Below are positions 33,066 through 41,997 of a stretch of DNA of 64,000 nucleotides, one piece after another. The stretch's first letter is position 1. Each line of letters begins with the position of its first letter. The notes under the pieces were generated by a model that was given only the letters and a program-made list of their open reading frames with translations, was not told where the DNA came from and did no database searches. The stretch lies in IMG/VR virus record IMGVR_UViG_3300043444_000502, positions 103,600 through 167,599 of that record. The stretch is one strand, 5' to 3'. Source of the DNA: a virus. A program made the position numbers and the translations under genes.

Positions 33066-34028
33066 GTGGCCGAATATAAGAAATTGACTCCTAGTGAATT
33101 GTTGAAACCAGGCAGAGAAGGTAGAGGCGAAACTCTATGTAAGAAGCTTGAAAATAAAGAAGAATTTGTATTGTACACAGGAGAAACTATTAAGTTTAAG
33201 TACAATCCAGACACCGTTGCAGCAATTCGTTATGGGTTAGCAGAAAAGAATAATACATTATTGAATGAAGTTAGATTGACTTCAGGCAATAAACAATATA
33301 AAATATCAGAACTAGCAAAAACTCCTGAATTTGGAGGAAAGGGCGCTGGTTCTGGTACACGTGCTGAAGATGCAGCATTAACTGATATTATCGAAAAGCT
33401 TCAAAAGCTTTTATTGAAAGAAAAAAAACCATATATTAATTTGGATATAAATGGTAAAGTAGTACAATGTGCAGGATTTGAATCTACATTTGGTACACCA
33501 AAAAGTGACTTTCATATTTTAGATCCTAAAGGAAATATGGTTGCATGGATATCACATAAAAAAGGTACACGTGCAAAAGATTTCCAACAATACGGCGGTA
33601 TGGTAGAATTGGCAGGAGCAAAAGAATTAGAAGCTTTTGTTGCTGATGTAAAGGCTGATTTAAAAAGAAATGGAAGCGAAGGTAAACTTCCAATGAAAAC
33701 AGCTTATGCTAGAAAAGTTAATGATAAAACTCTTAAGATGAAAACTCTATTTGGAAAAGATTATAAGACAAGTGGACCAGATAGCGTACAAAATATTAAT
33801 GTTTTATATCAAGGAGTTTTAGATTTTAAAAAAACTCCGAATGGAAAAGCATATACTATAACTGCTAGTCATACAGTATTTCATGGAGAAATACCGGATG
33901 GAGATTATGCACCATATTATTATGTAAGACCTGAACAAGCTAAGACACAATTTGGAATTCAAGGCGGTCGTTTCTTTATTGTTTCTAAATTAACTGCATT
34001 AGGTAATAGAAATACGAGAGAAATTTAA
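33066..34028 (+). CDS. Late protein with PD-(D/E)XK-like segment
   Basis: 320 aa from the GTG at 33066, with GGAGA 6 bases upstream; a TTG at 33033 is also in frame. FGTPKSDFHILDPKGNMVAWISHKKG (about residues 142-167) fits the D...xxK core of restriction-endonuclease-like folds, and FGGKGAGSGTRAEDAAL precedes it. Homologues recur in T4-like phage late regions as hypothetical proteins. Probably a virion-associated nuclease or a dead relative. Shares TAATG with the next gene. Confidence 0.55.
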   Translation: MAEYKKLTPSELLKPGREGRGETLCKKLENKEEFVLYTGETIKFKYNPDTVAAIRYGLAEKNNTLLNEVRLTSGNKQYKISELAKTPEFGGKGAGSGTRAEDAALTDIIEKLQKLLLKEKKPYINLDINGKVVQCAGFESTFGTPKSDFHILDPKGNMVAWISHKKGTRAKDFQQYGGMVELAGAKELEAFVADVKADLKRNGSEGKLPMKTAYARKVNDKTLKMKTLFGKDYKTSGPDSVQNINVLYQGVLDFKKTPNGKAYTITASHTVFHGEIPDGDYAPYYYVRPEQAKTQFGIQGGRFFIVSKLTALGNRNTREI

Positions 34029-34174
34029 TGTTAAGTTTTAAAGAATACTTATCGGAAGAACACGGCGCAGGTGAATGGGGAACTCCAGAACTTGTTAAGA
34101 ATTATAAGCATGATACACCAGGCGAAAGTTGTGGTTGTTCAGAATGTAAAAAGAAGAAAGATAAAGTAGAATGA
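34028..34174 (+). CDS. Small late protein with capsid-targeting-like N-terminus
   Basis: 48 aa, MLSFKEYLSE-EHGAGEWG... ending with a CGCSECKKKKDK cluster that could bind zinc. Residues 1-10 match the decamer pattern shared with five further proteins downstream and resemble the T4 internal-protein targeting sequence. Start and stop overlap both neighbours. Confidence 0.6.
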   Translation: MLSFKEYLSEEHGAGEWGTPELVKNYKHDTPGESCGCSECKKKKDKVE

Positions 34175-35325
34175 AAAAGTTTGTAGAATTTTTATCTGAA
34201 GCAACATCTGTTGATGATGAGATGTTAGGTCATCTTACACATACAAAAGATTTGCCACATGAAGCTCCACAACACGGTCATGCTGCAATAGACTTAATTC
34301 ATCAATTTCACAAACAACGCATGGGTCAAAGTAGTACAGTAGGTGCATCTTTAAAAACCGATGGCGGTTCATCAGTACACGTTATTCATGATGCTAAAGG
34401 TATTGGTGTTTCTGATAAACATCGTATAGCGCGCGGAGTTGTTGCACGAACACCAGAAGAAATCGATCAACACTTTGGACATCAACCTCAATATGCTGCA
34501 TCTTTAAAACATTTATTAGCTCATGGCCACGAATTTGTTGGTAAAGGACATCATATACAAGGAGACTTGATGCATACTCCTGGTGATTCTACTACAAAAC
34601 AAACTAAAGGCACTACATCTACAACGCCTAATAGAATTACATATAAATCAAATACAACAGCACCAGTTGGTTTCGCTGTACACACAGAAGTAACAAACGG
34701 TATTGCTCATGCACCAACAGCAGGTGCATTAAAGAAAAGTAAGAATGTATTCGTTCCAGAACCAAAATATAAAGCTGATCCATCTACATATACAGCAGAA
34801 GATAGAGCACATGTTGAACATCATCTTAATGCTGCACGTACTTTAATGGATAAACATACAACAGATCATCTAACTGCTGAACATATTGATCCTAAAAAAG
34901 GCGGTCACTTTACTACATACTTAAATAGAACCACACGTCGTGGTGAAGAAGCTTCAATTGATGGTTATAAAGCACATCTCCAAAGCGAAGGAGAAAAAGC
35001 TGCAAGTAAATTAAAGACAGAAGCAGGCAAGCAAAAGGCTACTGCTAAGTTTGCTGCATTATCTGCACACGTTGACCAACATAGAGAACACTTCCAACGT
35101 TCATTAGATATTCGTCATCATTTAGGTCAAGCAACAGAACACGTATTACACGGCGTAGAACATCCTGATATGGAAACAAGTATCGACGGCAAGAAATCGC
35201 AAGGCGAAGGTATTGTACTTCAAAAGAAAGATAAAGCGGGTAAGATGAGACCAGTTTCGAAACTGGTTCCTGTTAAAGTTTCTAATGCGATCTTAAACAA
35301 TCCTAGATTTGCAAAGGACAAATAA
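34171..35325 (+). CDS. Ligase/nucleotidyltransferase-fold internal protein
   Basis: 384 aa. Residues 1-10 (MKKFVEFLSE, then A) match a capsid-targeting sequence with an LxE|A prohead-protease site. Further in are motifs of the covalent nucleotidyltransferase (DNA/RNA ligase) fold: KTDGG near residue 63 (motif I, KxDG), QGDLMH near 130 (motif III-like), EGIVLQK near 350 (motif IV) and KLVPVKVS near 366 (motif V). The substrate is unknown, and it could be a packaged ligase or capping-type enzyme. Many His residues. Confidence 0.6.
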   Translation: MKKFVEFLSEATSVDDEMLGHLTHTKDLPHEAPQHGHAAIDLIHQFHKQRMGQSSTVGASLKTDGGSSVHVIHDAKGIGVSDKHRIARGVVARTPEEIDQHFGHQPQYAASLKHLLAHGHEFVGKGHHIQGDLMHTPGDSTTKQTKGTTSTTPNRITYKSNTTAPVGFAVHTEVTNGIAHAPTAGALKKSKNVFVPEPKYKADPSTYTAEDRAHVEHHLNAARTLMDKHTTDHLTAEHIDPKKGGHFTTYLNRTTRRGEEASIDGYKAHLQSEGEKAASKLKTEAGKQKATAKFAALSAHVDQHREHFQRSLDIRHHLGQATEHVLHGVEHPDMETSIDGKKSQGEGIVLQKKDKAGKMRPVSKLVPVKVSNAILNNPRFAKDK

Positions 35326-35945
35326 TGCAATCATTCATAGATTTTTTATTAGAAGCTGCAGAAGCTAAGCATGCAGTATTGGCATACGGTCGTATGAATC
35401 CACCGACAACTGGACATTTAAAAGTAATTGATAAAGTACAAGAAGTTGCTAAGTCAGTAGGTGGAGATCATCACATGGTTGTATCTCATTCTAATGATCC
35501 TAAAAAGAACCCATTAAGTAGTGATCAAAAGGTTAAACATCTTCGTCGCTATGCACCTAATGCAAATATTAAAGCTGCATCTAAAGAGAATCCAACAATC
35601 TTTAGTCACGCAGCAGAACTTCATAAATCTGGTGTAACACATCTTCATATTGTTGCGGGTTCAGATAGAGTTGCAGAATATAAAGAACGATTCAAAGCTT
35701 TAAATGGTAAACCAGATAAAAATGGAAATGTGCCATTTAATTTTAAAAAGATTACTGTACATTCTTCAGGTGAAAGAGATCCTGATGCTGAAGGAGATGC
35801 AGGTATGTCAGGTACAAAGATGAGAGAACATGCTAAAAATAAAAACTTTGCAGAGTTCAGAAAGGGTGTACCAGCTCATGTGTCAGATGAACATGCACAT
35901 GAATTAATGAATGACGTTCGTAAAGGTATGGGACACACTGATTAA
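35325..35945 (+). CDS. Cytidylyltransferase-like (HxGH) internal protein
   Basis: 206 aa. MQSFIDFLLE, then AAE, matches the capsid-targeting decamer with an LxE|A cleavage site. The mature part starts VLAYGRMNPPTTGH (about residues 19-32), the (H/T)xGH nucleotide-binding motif, and SGTKMREH near 163 is the ISSTxxR-type motif. These enzymes transfer NMP to a phospho-acceptor. One base overlaps the ligase-like gene. Confidence 0.75.
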   Translation: MQSFIDFLLEAAEAKHAVLAYGRMNPPTTGHLKVIDKVQEVAKSVGGDHHMVVSHSNDPKKNPLSSDQKVKHLRRYAPNANIKAASKENPTIFSHAAELHKSGVTHLHIVAGSDRVAEYKERFKALNGKPDKNGNVPFNFKKITVHSSGERDPDAEGDAGMSGTKMREHAKNKNFAEFRKGVPAHVSDEHAHELMNDVRKGMGHTD

Positions 35946-35957
35946 CTGGACTCTCTC

Positions 35958-36203
35958 ATGAATAAGAGAAAAAAACCGCAACGCAGCGGCATTTTTAGTA
36001 TAGAAGAAGATGAATATATTGATTTAGTACTTCCTCCTAAAAGGGGTGTTGGAAGAAAATATTATCCGATGTCTGTACAATCTATTAGCATGAGAGAAGT
36101 AGAGTATATAGAAATAAATATGGAACTTGCAACTCGTTCCAGTGATGGCGTAACTATATTAATTGGTGATGATAGAGAAAGTTTTGAAGCTGAAGAAGAA
36201 TAA
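35958..36203 (+). CDS. Small late hypothetical protein
   Basis: 81 aa. Basic start (MNKRKKPQRSG), then acidic and aromatic stretches (YIDLVLPPKRGVGRKYYP) and an acidic end. It lacks the decamer N-terminus of its neighbours. No family recognised. Confidence 0.5.
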   Translation: MNKRKKPQRSGIFSIEEDEYIDLVLPPKRGVGRKYYPMSVQSISMREVEYIEINMELATRSSDGVTILIGDDRESFEAEEE

Positions 36204-36208
36204 AAGTA

Positions 36209-36216
36209 TATAAATA
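36209..36216 (+). promoter_or_regulatory. Late promoter TATAAATA
   Basis: Exact late element 88 bases before the ATG at 36304; the leader holds a short GCTGT-TGCTGG-ACAGC hairpin at about 36240-36255. Confidence 0.8.
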
Positions 36217-36303
36217 AGAATACAACCAGAATAAATTGAGCTGTTGCTGGACAGCATTATTACATATCATCAGCGTCATCAGACACCGGTTAATGGGAAA
36301 AAT

Positions 36304-36741
36304 ATGCTAGGTTTTAAAGAATATTCTATAGAGTTTGATACTGTCTCTGAAACAATTATACTTTCAGAGGAAGAGTTGTCATTAATTAATGAAGTGTTGG
36401 ATACAGCAGCTCGCATTCAAAGAAAACAAGCCTTTGTTCGTAGAAAATCAAAACTTCAACTAGCTAAAAAAATCCAAGCCCGTAGATTTGCTTCTACTGA
36501 TCGCTTAAAGACACGTGCAAAACTTCGTGCACGTAATATCTTAATTAGACGCCTTTATCAAGGACGCTCTAAAGCGGATATCCCTCTCCCACAAAGAAAA
36601 GCCGTTGACCAAAAAATGGTCAAGTTACGTGGTGCTGTGAATAGAATTTCTAACAAATTGTTAAAGCGCGTTCGCCAAGAAGATATAGCTAGGAAGACAC
36701 ACAGAAAACTTCCGAAGTTTAATCAAATGGGCACTATGTAA
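36304..36741 (+). CDS. Highly basic internal head protein
   Basis: 145 aa from the ATG at 36304; an in-frame ATG at 36244 is less likely because it would hide the decamer start MLGFKEYSIE. The body is strongly basic and helical (RIQRKQAFVRRKSKLQLAKKIQARRF and similar), as expected for a DNA-condensing or scaffold-core protein. Similar basic proteins accompany prohead genes in other T4-like phages. Confidence 0.65.
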   Translation: MLGFKEYSIEFDTVSETIILSEEELSLINEVLDTAARIQRKQAFVRRKSKLQLAKKIQARRFASTDRLKTRAKLRARNILIRRLYQGRSKADIPLPQRKAVDQKMVKLRGAVNRISNKLLKRVRQEDIARKTHRKLPKFNQMGTM

Positions 36742-36743
36742 TT

Positions 36744-37634
36744 ATGAAAAATTTTAAAGAATATCTTAAAGAAACTAGTGGTACTATTAGTATCACCTTT
36801 GGTAATTTTAATCCACCAACAATTGAACATGAAAAGCTATTAAAGCGATTACAAGAAACTGCAAGCGGCGGAGCTTTAAGAGTTTATACATCACAGGAAT
36901 GTAATGAGCATTTCCCTCTAGACTATGATAATAAAATCAAGTTTATGCGCAAAGCTTTTCCAAGATATGCGCGCAATATTATTAGTGATGCAAAAATTAC
37001 AGATTTATATTCAGCGTTAACATCTTTATATGAACAAGGTTATAAACATGTTAATATTGTAATGCCAAACATAACTGACATTCTTAAAGAGTGTGTTATA
37101 AAAGAGAATGGTATATTAAACGAAAATAAAAAATTATATAACTTTAAAAATATTAATTTTATTTCTGTTGATATTCATGAAAATACATTAGAAGAAAAAA
37201 TGATTGAAGCTGCTAAGAATAATAGTTTTGATGTTTTTTCTAAAAATTTACCACAAGCTTCTTTAAAAGAAAGCCACAAATTATTTAATGCGATTCGCAC
37301 AGCTTATGGTTTAAAAGAATCATTTAATTTCAGACAGCATATTCAATTGCCAACTCTTTCGAAAGAAAGAGAAGCATATATCAACGGTGATTTATTTAAA
37401 ATTGGCGATGTCATTGAAATTAAAGAAACAAAAGAAATCGGTCAAGTAAAACGTTTAGGTTCTAATTATGTTATTATTGAAACATATGAAGGACATAAAC
37501 AACGTAAATGGCTTAAAGATGTTATTAAGGTTGAAGAAGCAGTCGTTAATAAATTATTAGGCGAAAAAACTTGTCAACCTAAAAAGAAAATTAAAGCCTT
37601 TAAAGAAGGTATGTCAACATTCGATGGGAAATAA
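36744..37634 (+). CDS. Divergent nucleotidyltransferase-like internal protein
   Basis: 296 aa. Decamer MKNFKEYLKE, then ITFGNFNPPTIEHEKLL, a HxGH-like site in which Gly is replaced by Glu (TIEH), so activity is uncertain. A clear SSTxxR motif was not found. The C-terminal segment (FKIGDVIEIKETKEIGQVKRLGSNYVII, about 219-250) is an SH3/KOW-like beta barrel common at the ends of phage internal proteins. Probable paralogue of the enzyme at 35325. Confidence 0.6.
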   Translation: MKNFKEYLKETSGTISITFGNFNPPTIEHEKLLKRLQETASGGALRVYTSQECNEHFPLDYDNKIKFMRKAFPRYARNIISDAKITDLYSALTSLYEQGYKHVNIVMPNITDILKECVIKENGILNENKKLYNFKNINFISVDIHENTLEEKMIEAAKNNSFDVFSKNLPQASLKESHKLFNAIRTAYGLKESFNFRQHIQLPTLSKEREAYINGDLFKIGDVIEIKETKEIGQVKRLGSNYVIIETYEGHKQRKWLKDVIKVEEAVVNKLLGEKTCQPKKKIKAFKEGMSTFDGK

Positions 37635-37635
37635 G

Positions 37636-38718
37636 ATGGCGAAAACGTTAAAACAATTCTTAGAAGCTAAGTATATAACAACAGCTGATTATAGAATTTC
37701 TGCTTCAGGTAGAAAAGTTCACGGTCGTAAAAAGATTGCTGATACAAAATATAATGACGAAGATGGTGACGGAGATATTGATAAAGATGATATTAAAATT
37801 GCTGCTCGTCGCGATGTGAAAGAAGAGACTATTGAAGAAGCTGTATCTGTTAAAAAGCAAGATTATTCTTGGGGTAAAATGGTAACAGTTCATCATGGTT
37901 CTGACACATCATATCCTTTACATCCAGAACATCAAGAAGCAATTAAAAAATTAAAAGATGGTGAGCATACATCTTTTACTGATGAAACTAATCGTAAAGT
38001 AACTGCTCATCGCGAAGGTGATAGCGTACATCTTTCTAGTAAAGGTACAAGTAAAAAAACTACTATTGCACATAGCCATTTCAATGAATCAGTTAATAAG
38101 TCTGATATTCCAGCATATCTTCGCAAGAAAACTGGAGATCAATTAACAACTAAAGATTTAGAAAAAGAACGTACAAAGAATCGTTCACATCCAGAAACTC
38201 TTAAGAAAATTAATGGCACAGAAGTTAAAGAAGAAACTGAGCAATTATCAGAAGTTTCTGGCAATATGTTAAAGACTAAAGAAGATGCTCGTCTTTTACA
38301 ACTTGCTCGTTTAGGTTTATTAGATAAAGACAGCATGGCTTTATTCAGAGTTTCAATGCAAAATTTAAAAGCTGATAAACAATTGTCGATTAATCAACGT
38401 GAACTTTTATTATCAGTCTACACAGATTTGGTAAATATTGTTACAGGTGATGATAGCGTATTTCAAAAAGTAAAGATTGACGTTCAACGTGAATCTGTAG
38501 AAGATACACATGAAATTGCTATTAATCACGCTGATAAACCAAAAAATGTTGATGCAACAAAAGCATTATTAAAACAACATAATGCTGTTCACTCTGATAC
38601 GAGTGATAAATCAACATACTTTAAAGTGCATTCATCACAAGTTAATTCTTTGAAGAAACATTTAAAAGCTCAAGGTTTAAATGTTGATCATTATGTTAAT
38701 GGCGAATATCGTGGATAA
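37636..38718 (+). CDS. Late virion protein with EF-hand-like loop
   Basis: 360 aa from the ATG at 37636, 2 bases after the previous stop; an ATG at 37624 is in frame but would move the MAKTLKQFLE decamer inward. DEDGDGDIDKDD (about residues 39-50) is an EF-hand-like Ca2+ loop. Middle part disordered; the helical block LFRVSMQNLKADKQLSINQRELLLSVYTDLVNIVTGD (about 235-271) recurs in T4-like head-region proteins. Internal or scaffold role inferred. Confidence 0.6.
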   Translation: MAKTLKQFLEAKYITTADYRISASGRKVHGRKKIADTKYNDEDGDGDIDKDDIKIAARRDVKEETIEEAVSVKKQDYSWGKMVTVHHGSDTSYPLHPEHQEAIKKLKDGEHTSFTDETNRKVTAHREGDSVHLSSKGTSKKTTIAHSHFNESVNKSDIPAYLRKKTGDQLTTKDLEKERTKNRSHPETLKKINGTEVKEETEQLSEVSGNMLKTKEDARLLQLARLGLLDKDSMALFRVSMQNLKADKQLSINQRELLLSVYTDLVNIVTGDDSVFQKVKIDVQRESVEDTHEIAINHADKPKNVDATKALLKQHNAVHSDTSDKSTYFKVHSSQVNSLKKHLKAQGLNVDHYVNGEYRG

Positions 38719-38737
38719 TTCTTCGGAAGAAATTTGT

Positions 38738-39139
38738 ATGTCTGTTATCGAAAATGTAAATCTAGAGAGAATTGCGAAATTGGAAACGCAAGTAGAAACC
38801 ATTAAAGAAGATGTACGAGAAGTGAAGGATGATATTAAAGAACTTCATTCGCGTATTACCACAGGCAATCGAGAAATTATAGAAAAAATCGATGCTATGG
38901 AAACACGTTTAGATGAAAAGAGTACAGCAGCAGCTAAAAATGCTAAAGATCAGCATGACTCTATAAAAAAAGATGTGTTAGAAGAAATGAAAACAATGAC
39001 AAAAACATTAGATAATGATATTAATAAAGTATCATCAAGAGTTGATATTTTGGAAAGATGGCGTTGGATGATTGTTGGTGGCGCTATTGTATTAGGTTAC
39101 GTTTTAGGTAACACCAACATTCTCAATTATTTTAAATAA
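38738..39139 (+). CDS. Coiled-coil protein with C-terminal membrane anchor (XhlA-like)
   Basis: 133 aa from the ATG at 38738. Heptad-rich from residue 8 to about 105 (LERIAKLETQVETIKEDVREVKDDIKEL and so on), then RWRWMIVGGAIVLGYVLG as a single transmembrane helix. This layout matches the haemolysin XhlA family found near phage lysis genes. Could act at the membrane during assembly or lysis; not tested. Confidence 0.65.
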   Translation: MSVIENVNLERIAKLETQVETIKEDVREVKDDIKELHSRITTGNREIIEKIDAMETRLDEKSTAAAKNAKDQHDSIKKDVLEEMKTMTKTLDNDINKVSSRVDILERWRWMIVGGAIVLGYVLGNTNILNYFK

Positions 39140-39149
39140 GGAAACTAAT

Positions 39150-40979
39150 ATGGTTTGGGGTATTTTTAAGAAAGATACAATTTCTGATGCGTATCTAAAA
39201 ATGAAAGCTAAAAAAGCTGACACAGTAAATGAAGAAACAGAACAACTTGATGAGCTTAGTATTGGCGCTTTGAAGTCTTATATTAAAGGTGCTAAGGCTA
39301 GTAAGAAATTTGAAACTGATGTGCACAGCACAGCAGCCCGCAAAAATGATTGGGTGATGGCGTCTGACGCTCATCAAACATTGAACAAGCGCAAAGAAGG
39401 CATTAAAGCTGCAAAGGCTAAGTTAAATAAAGAAGAAACTGAAACTGAGGCTGAACTATCTGAAAAGATTATTGTTGACAAAGATGGTAATAAGATTGGT
39501 GGCGGTACAGTCTTTGATAAATTAAAGAATAAACCAATTAGTTTCAAACCAAAGGCAGATGACAAAGAAGAAAAGTCTGAAGTTAAAGAAGCTGCTGAAG
39601 ATTTAGTTGAATATGAATCTAAAGACGGTGTATATAGACATCAGGCAAAAGCTGGTCGTTATGGCGGTTCAGAAAAAGAAAATGATTATGTAAAAGGTCC
39701 TTCTAATAAAGATCTAGAAAAGATTGAAAAAGAAAAAAAGAAAGAAAAAGTTGAAGAAGCTAAAGCAGTTAATACGCAATCTGCTCGTGATGAATTGAGC
39801 AAACGCCCACGCAAAGAACTTACTGGTAAAGATGCTGAAGATAAGAAGAAAGAATCTGATGATGCTTGGGAACGTTTAATGGCTCACGCAGCAGCACAAG
39901 GCAAACCAGTTAAAGAAGAAGCTGCATACAAACCAACTGGTTCTAAATCAGATTCTCCAGGTTTCCAAGCTTATTTAGCTGCACGTCGTAAAGCTAAAGA
40001 ACAAAAAGTTGTTAAAGAAGAATTAGAAGAACTTGAAGACGGTACATTGTATGATGGTTCAGATATGTTAGGTGAAGCACAAGCTCGTTATAGTTCTTCA
40101 TATCAATTCACTCACAAACCAGGTGATGCAGAATCAGAGAAGAAATTATCTGATCTAAAGGCACAACATAAAGGTACTGGTAAGCGTGTTGTTCTACAGG
40201 GTCGTTTAGGTAAAGATAATCCAAACGCACACAAGTATTCTAAAGCAAACTGGGGAAAACCAGGTAGCGCATCATCAGGTGCACATACACATCAACGTAT
40301 TAAGAAAGCAGATGCTGCACACCATGACGTTTATGTTTATGACAAAGCTGATACACAATATGAATATGATTCTATTATTAGCGAAGTGCTATCTAAAGAT
40401 GCAAGCGCTGGTCAATGGATTTCTGATTTTATTAAATCAGATAATCCTAAATTCGCTGGTGATTCAAATGAAAAGCGCAAAGAGCGTGCTTTAGCTGCTT
40501 ACTATGCAGCGCAGAAGAATGAGTCTCGTGACTTTGATTTTTATGCAGAATATAGTGAATATATACAAGAGGTAGCACAACCAGAGATTGTTAAAGGCGG
40601 TGCTAAAGAAATTAAACATGCTAACATGAAGGATAAACAACAACATGCAGAAATTATGGAACCTCATTCAAAAGGTGAAGCAGATTTTCTCGATCAACAC
40701 TCAGTCAAAGTTACAGACGACCCAACCCAAGGAAAACTTGACGCAGGAAAAACTCCAAGCGCCACAAAGCCAACAGGTAAAGGTGCAGGTAAGTACGACG
40801 GAGACTCAAAGCTTTCCAGTAAAGACAAAGCAGACGTCAAAGAAGAAATCATCAAAGGCGGTAAAACAGCCACAGGTGGAGACTGCGAAGAAATCGACAC
40901 AACCCCGCAAGACCCAACAGACCAAAAAGCCAACGCAAAGAAAAAATTCAAAAGCTTCAGCTTAAGTCTTGGTAAGTAA
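39150..40979 (+). CDS. Large disordered internal/scaffold-type protein
   Basis: 609 aa, rich in Lys, Glu, Ala and Asp and low in hydrophobics. It contains recognisable phage modules: LDELSIGALKSYIKGAKAS (about residues 29-47), FQAYLAARRKAKEQ, and VLSKDASAGQWISDFIKSDNPKFAG with RALAAYYAAQ (about 415-455), the last found in many virion-internal proteins. Several LxE-type sites could be cut by the prohead protease. Codon use changes after about 40690. Confidence 0.65.
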   Translation: MVWGIFKKDTISDAYLKMKAKKADTVNEETEQLDELSIGALKSYIKGAKASKKFETDVHSTAARKNDWVMASDAHQTLNKRKEGIKAAKAKLNKEETETEAELSEKIIVDKDGNKIGGGTVFDKLKNKPISFKPKADDKEEKSEVKEAAEDLVEYESKDGVYRHQAKAGRYGGSEKENDYVKGPSNKDLEKIEKEKKKEKVEEAKAVNTQSARDELSKRPRKELTGKDAEDKKKESDDAWERLMAHAAAQGKPVKEEAAYKPTGSKSDSPGFQAYLAARRKAKEQKVVKEELEELEDGTLYDGSDMLGEAQARYSSSYQFTHKPGDAESEKKLSDLKAQHKGTGKRVVLQGRLGKDNPNAHKYSKANWGKPGSASSGAHTHQRIKKADAAHHDVYVYDKADTQYEYDSIISEVLSKDASAGQWISDFIKSDNPKFAGDSNEKRKERALAAYYAAQKNESRDFDFYAEYSEYIQEVAQPEIVKGGAKEIKHANMKDKQQHAEIMEPHSKGEADFLDQHSVKVTDDPTQGKLDAGKTPSATKPTGKGAGKYDGDSKLSSKDKADVKEEIIKGGKTATGGDCEEIDTTPQDPTDQKANAKKKFKSFSLSLGK

Positions 40980-40982
40980 TAG

Positions 40983-41010
40983 GTAGGGAGGAAACTCCCT
41001 ACTTTCTTTT
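40983..41010 (+). terminator. Rho-independent terminator
   Basis: GTAGGGAG-GAAA-CTCCCTAC (40983-41002) with a GNRA loop, followed by TTTCTTTT. Confidence 0.85.
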
Positions 41011-41024
41011 GATGATGGAATATC

Positions 41025-41393
41025 ATGCACACAATTGAAAAATTGTCTTCTAAAAATTTTACACTATTTGCTGCAAAAAATTATAATAATTTACAGTGTA
41101 TGACAACTGAAGAATTTGAAGAAGATCTTCAGAAATTTAAATATGTAAAACGATTATTCAATCGTTATGAAACTTCAGGCGAATTAAATGAACGTCTGAT
41201 TTTAAATCATTTGATTGTGATTTACAATGTGTTCGGCATTAAAGCCGCAAATCATATGATGTTCTATAAAATTGAAGAAAAGAACTGGCCTTTATTAAAG
41301 ACATTTTTAGTCTATTTGAATTATTTGCCAGAAGATCAATATGTTGAAATACCTTTAGATCAAAAAGTTGTAGAGGTATTGAGGAAAATTTAA
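41025..41393 (+). CDS. Widely conserved T4-like protein of unknown function
   Basis: 122 aa. FTLFAAKNYNNLQC, EDLQKFKYVKRLFNRYETSGELNERLILNHLIVIYNVFG and a C-terminal VVEVLRKI form a compact helical protein seen in many exo-T4-like phages near tail and head genes. No active-site motif. First gene after a terminator; no consensus promoter was found in the 14-base gap. Confidence 0.65.
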   Translation: MHTIEKLSSKNFTLFAAKNYNNLQCMTTEEFEEDLQKFKYVKRLFNRYETSGELNERLILNHLIVIYNVFGIKAANHMMFYKIEEKNWPLLKTFLVYLNYLPEDQYVEIPLDQKVVEVLRKI

Positions 41394-41394
41394 A

Positions 41395-41988
41395 ATGGGA
41401 ATGGTTCAACGAGCAGTAGACATTTACTACACGTTTAGATTTCTCAGACAATTAGTTACTCCTTGGAAAGATACCCAAGCATTCAAACTAGGTTTAGTTG
41501 ATGAGAATGGTAAGAAACTAAAAAGTCCTAGTACATCAGAAGAAAAAGATGCATATACATTGTTTTTCAGATTGGTGTATAATCTAAAACGTTTATTAAA
41601 TAAAGTACCGTTAGGTAAAACAAAACTAGCTTCATATGTTGCTGCATTATGGCTCATAAAAGAAAATACTAATATGAGTACTAATGCAATTTATGAAGGC
41701 TTTAAAAAATATATTAGTCAACAAGGTGTAGAGTTAGATTTAACAATCAATGAATCAAAATCTTGGATGACTAAAGGCAATAATCTTTTGCCTGGAAAAT
41801 ACAAATTATCAGAACATTGTACTTCACCAATCACTGGTGAATTTGTTGCATTTAAAGGTTCAGTTGTTTTAGTTAATGAAATGAACAGCGTACCATGTGG
41901 TAATATTGGCGGAGTGAATGTATATTCTGTATATCATCTGTCAAGTAAGCAACATATATACATATCTTTAGAAGACATTTATCGTTAA
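41395..41988 (+). CDS. Conserved phage protein, probable virion component
   Basis: 197 aa. Aromatic, basic N-terminus (RAVDIYYTFRFLRQLVTPWKDTQAFKLGLVDENGKKL) typical of a family found in cyanophage and relative late regions; a helical centre (LFFRLVYNLKRLLNKVP) and a beta-rich C-terminal third. Starts 1 base after the previous stop. Role in assembly inferred from place only. Confidence 0.6.
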   Translation: MGMVQRAVDIYYTFRFLRQLVTPWKDTQAFKLGLVDENGKKLKSPSTSEEKDAYTLFFRLVYNLKRLLNKVPLGKTKLASYVAALWLIKENTNMSTNAIYEGFKKYISQQGVELDLTINESKSWMTKGNNLLPGKYKLSEHCTSPITGEFVAFKGSVVLVNEMNSVPCGNIGGVNVYSVYHLSSKQHIYISLEDIYR

Positions 41989-41997
41989 GAGAAAAAA

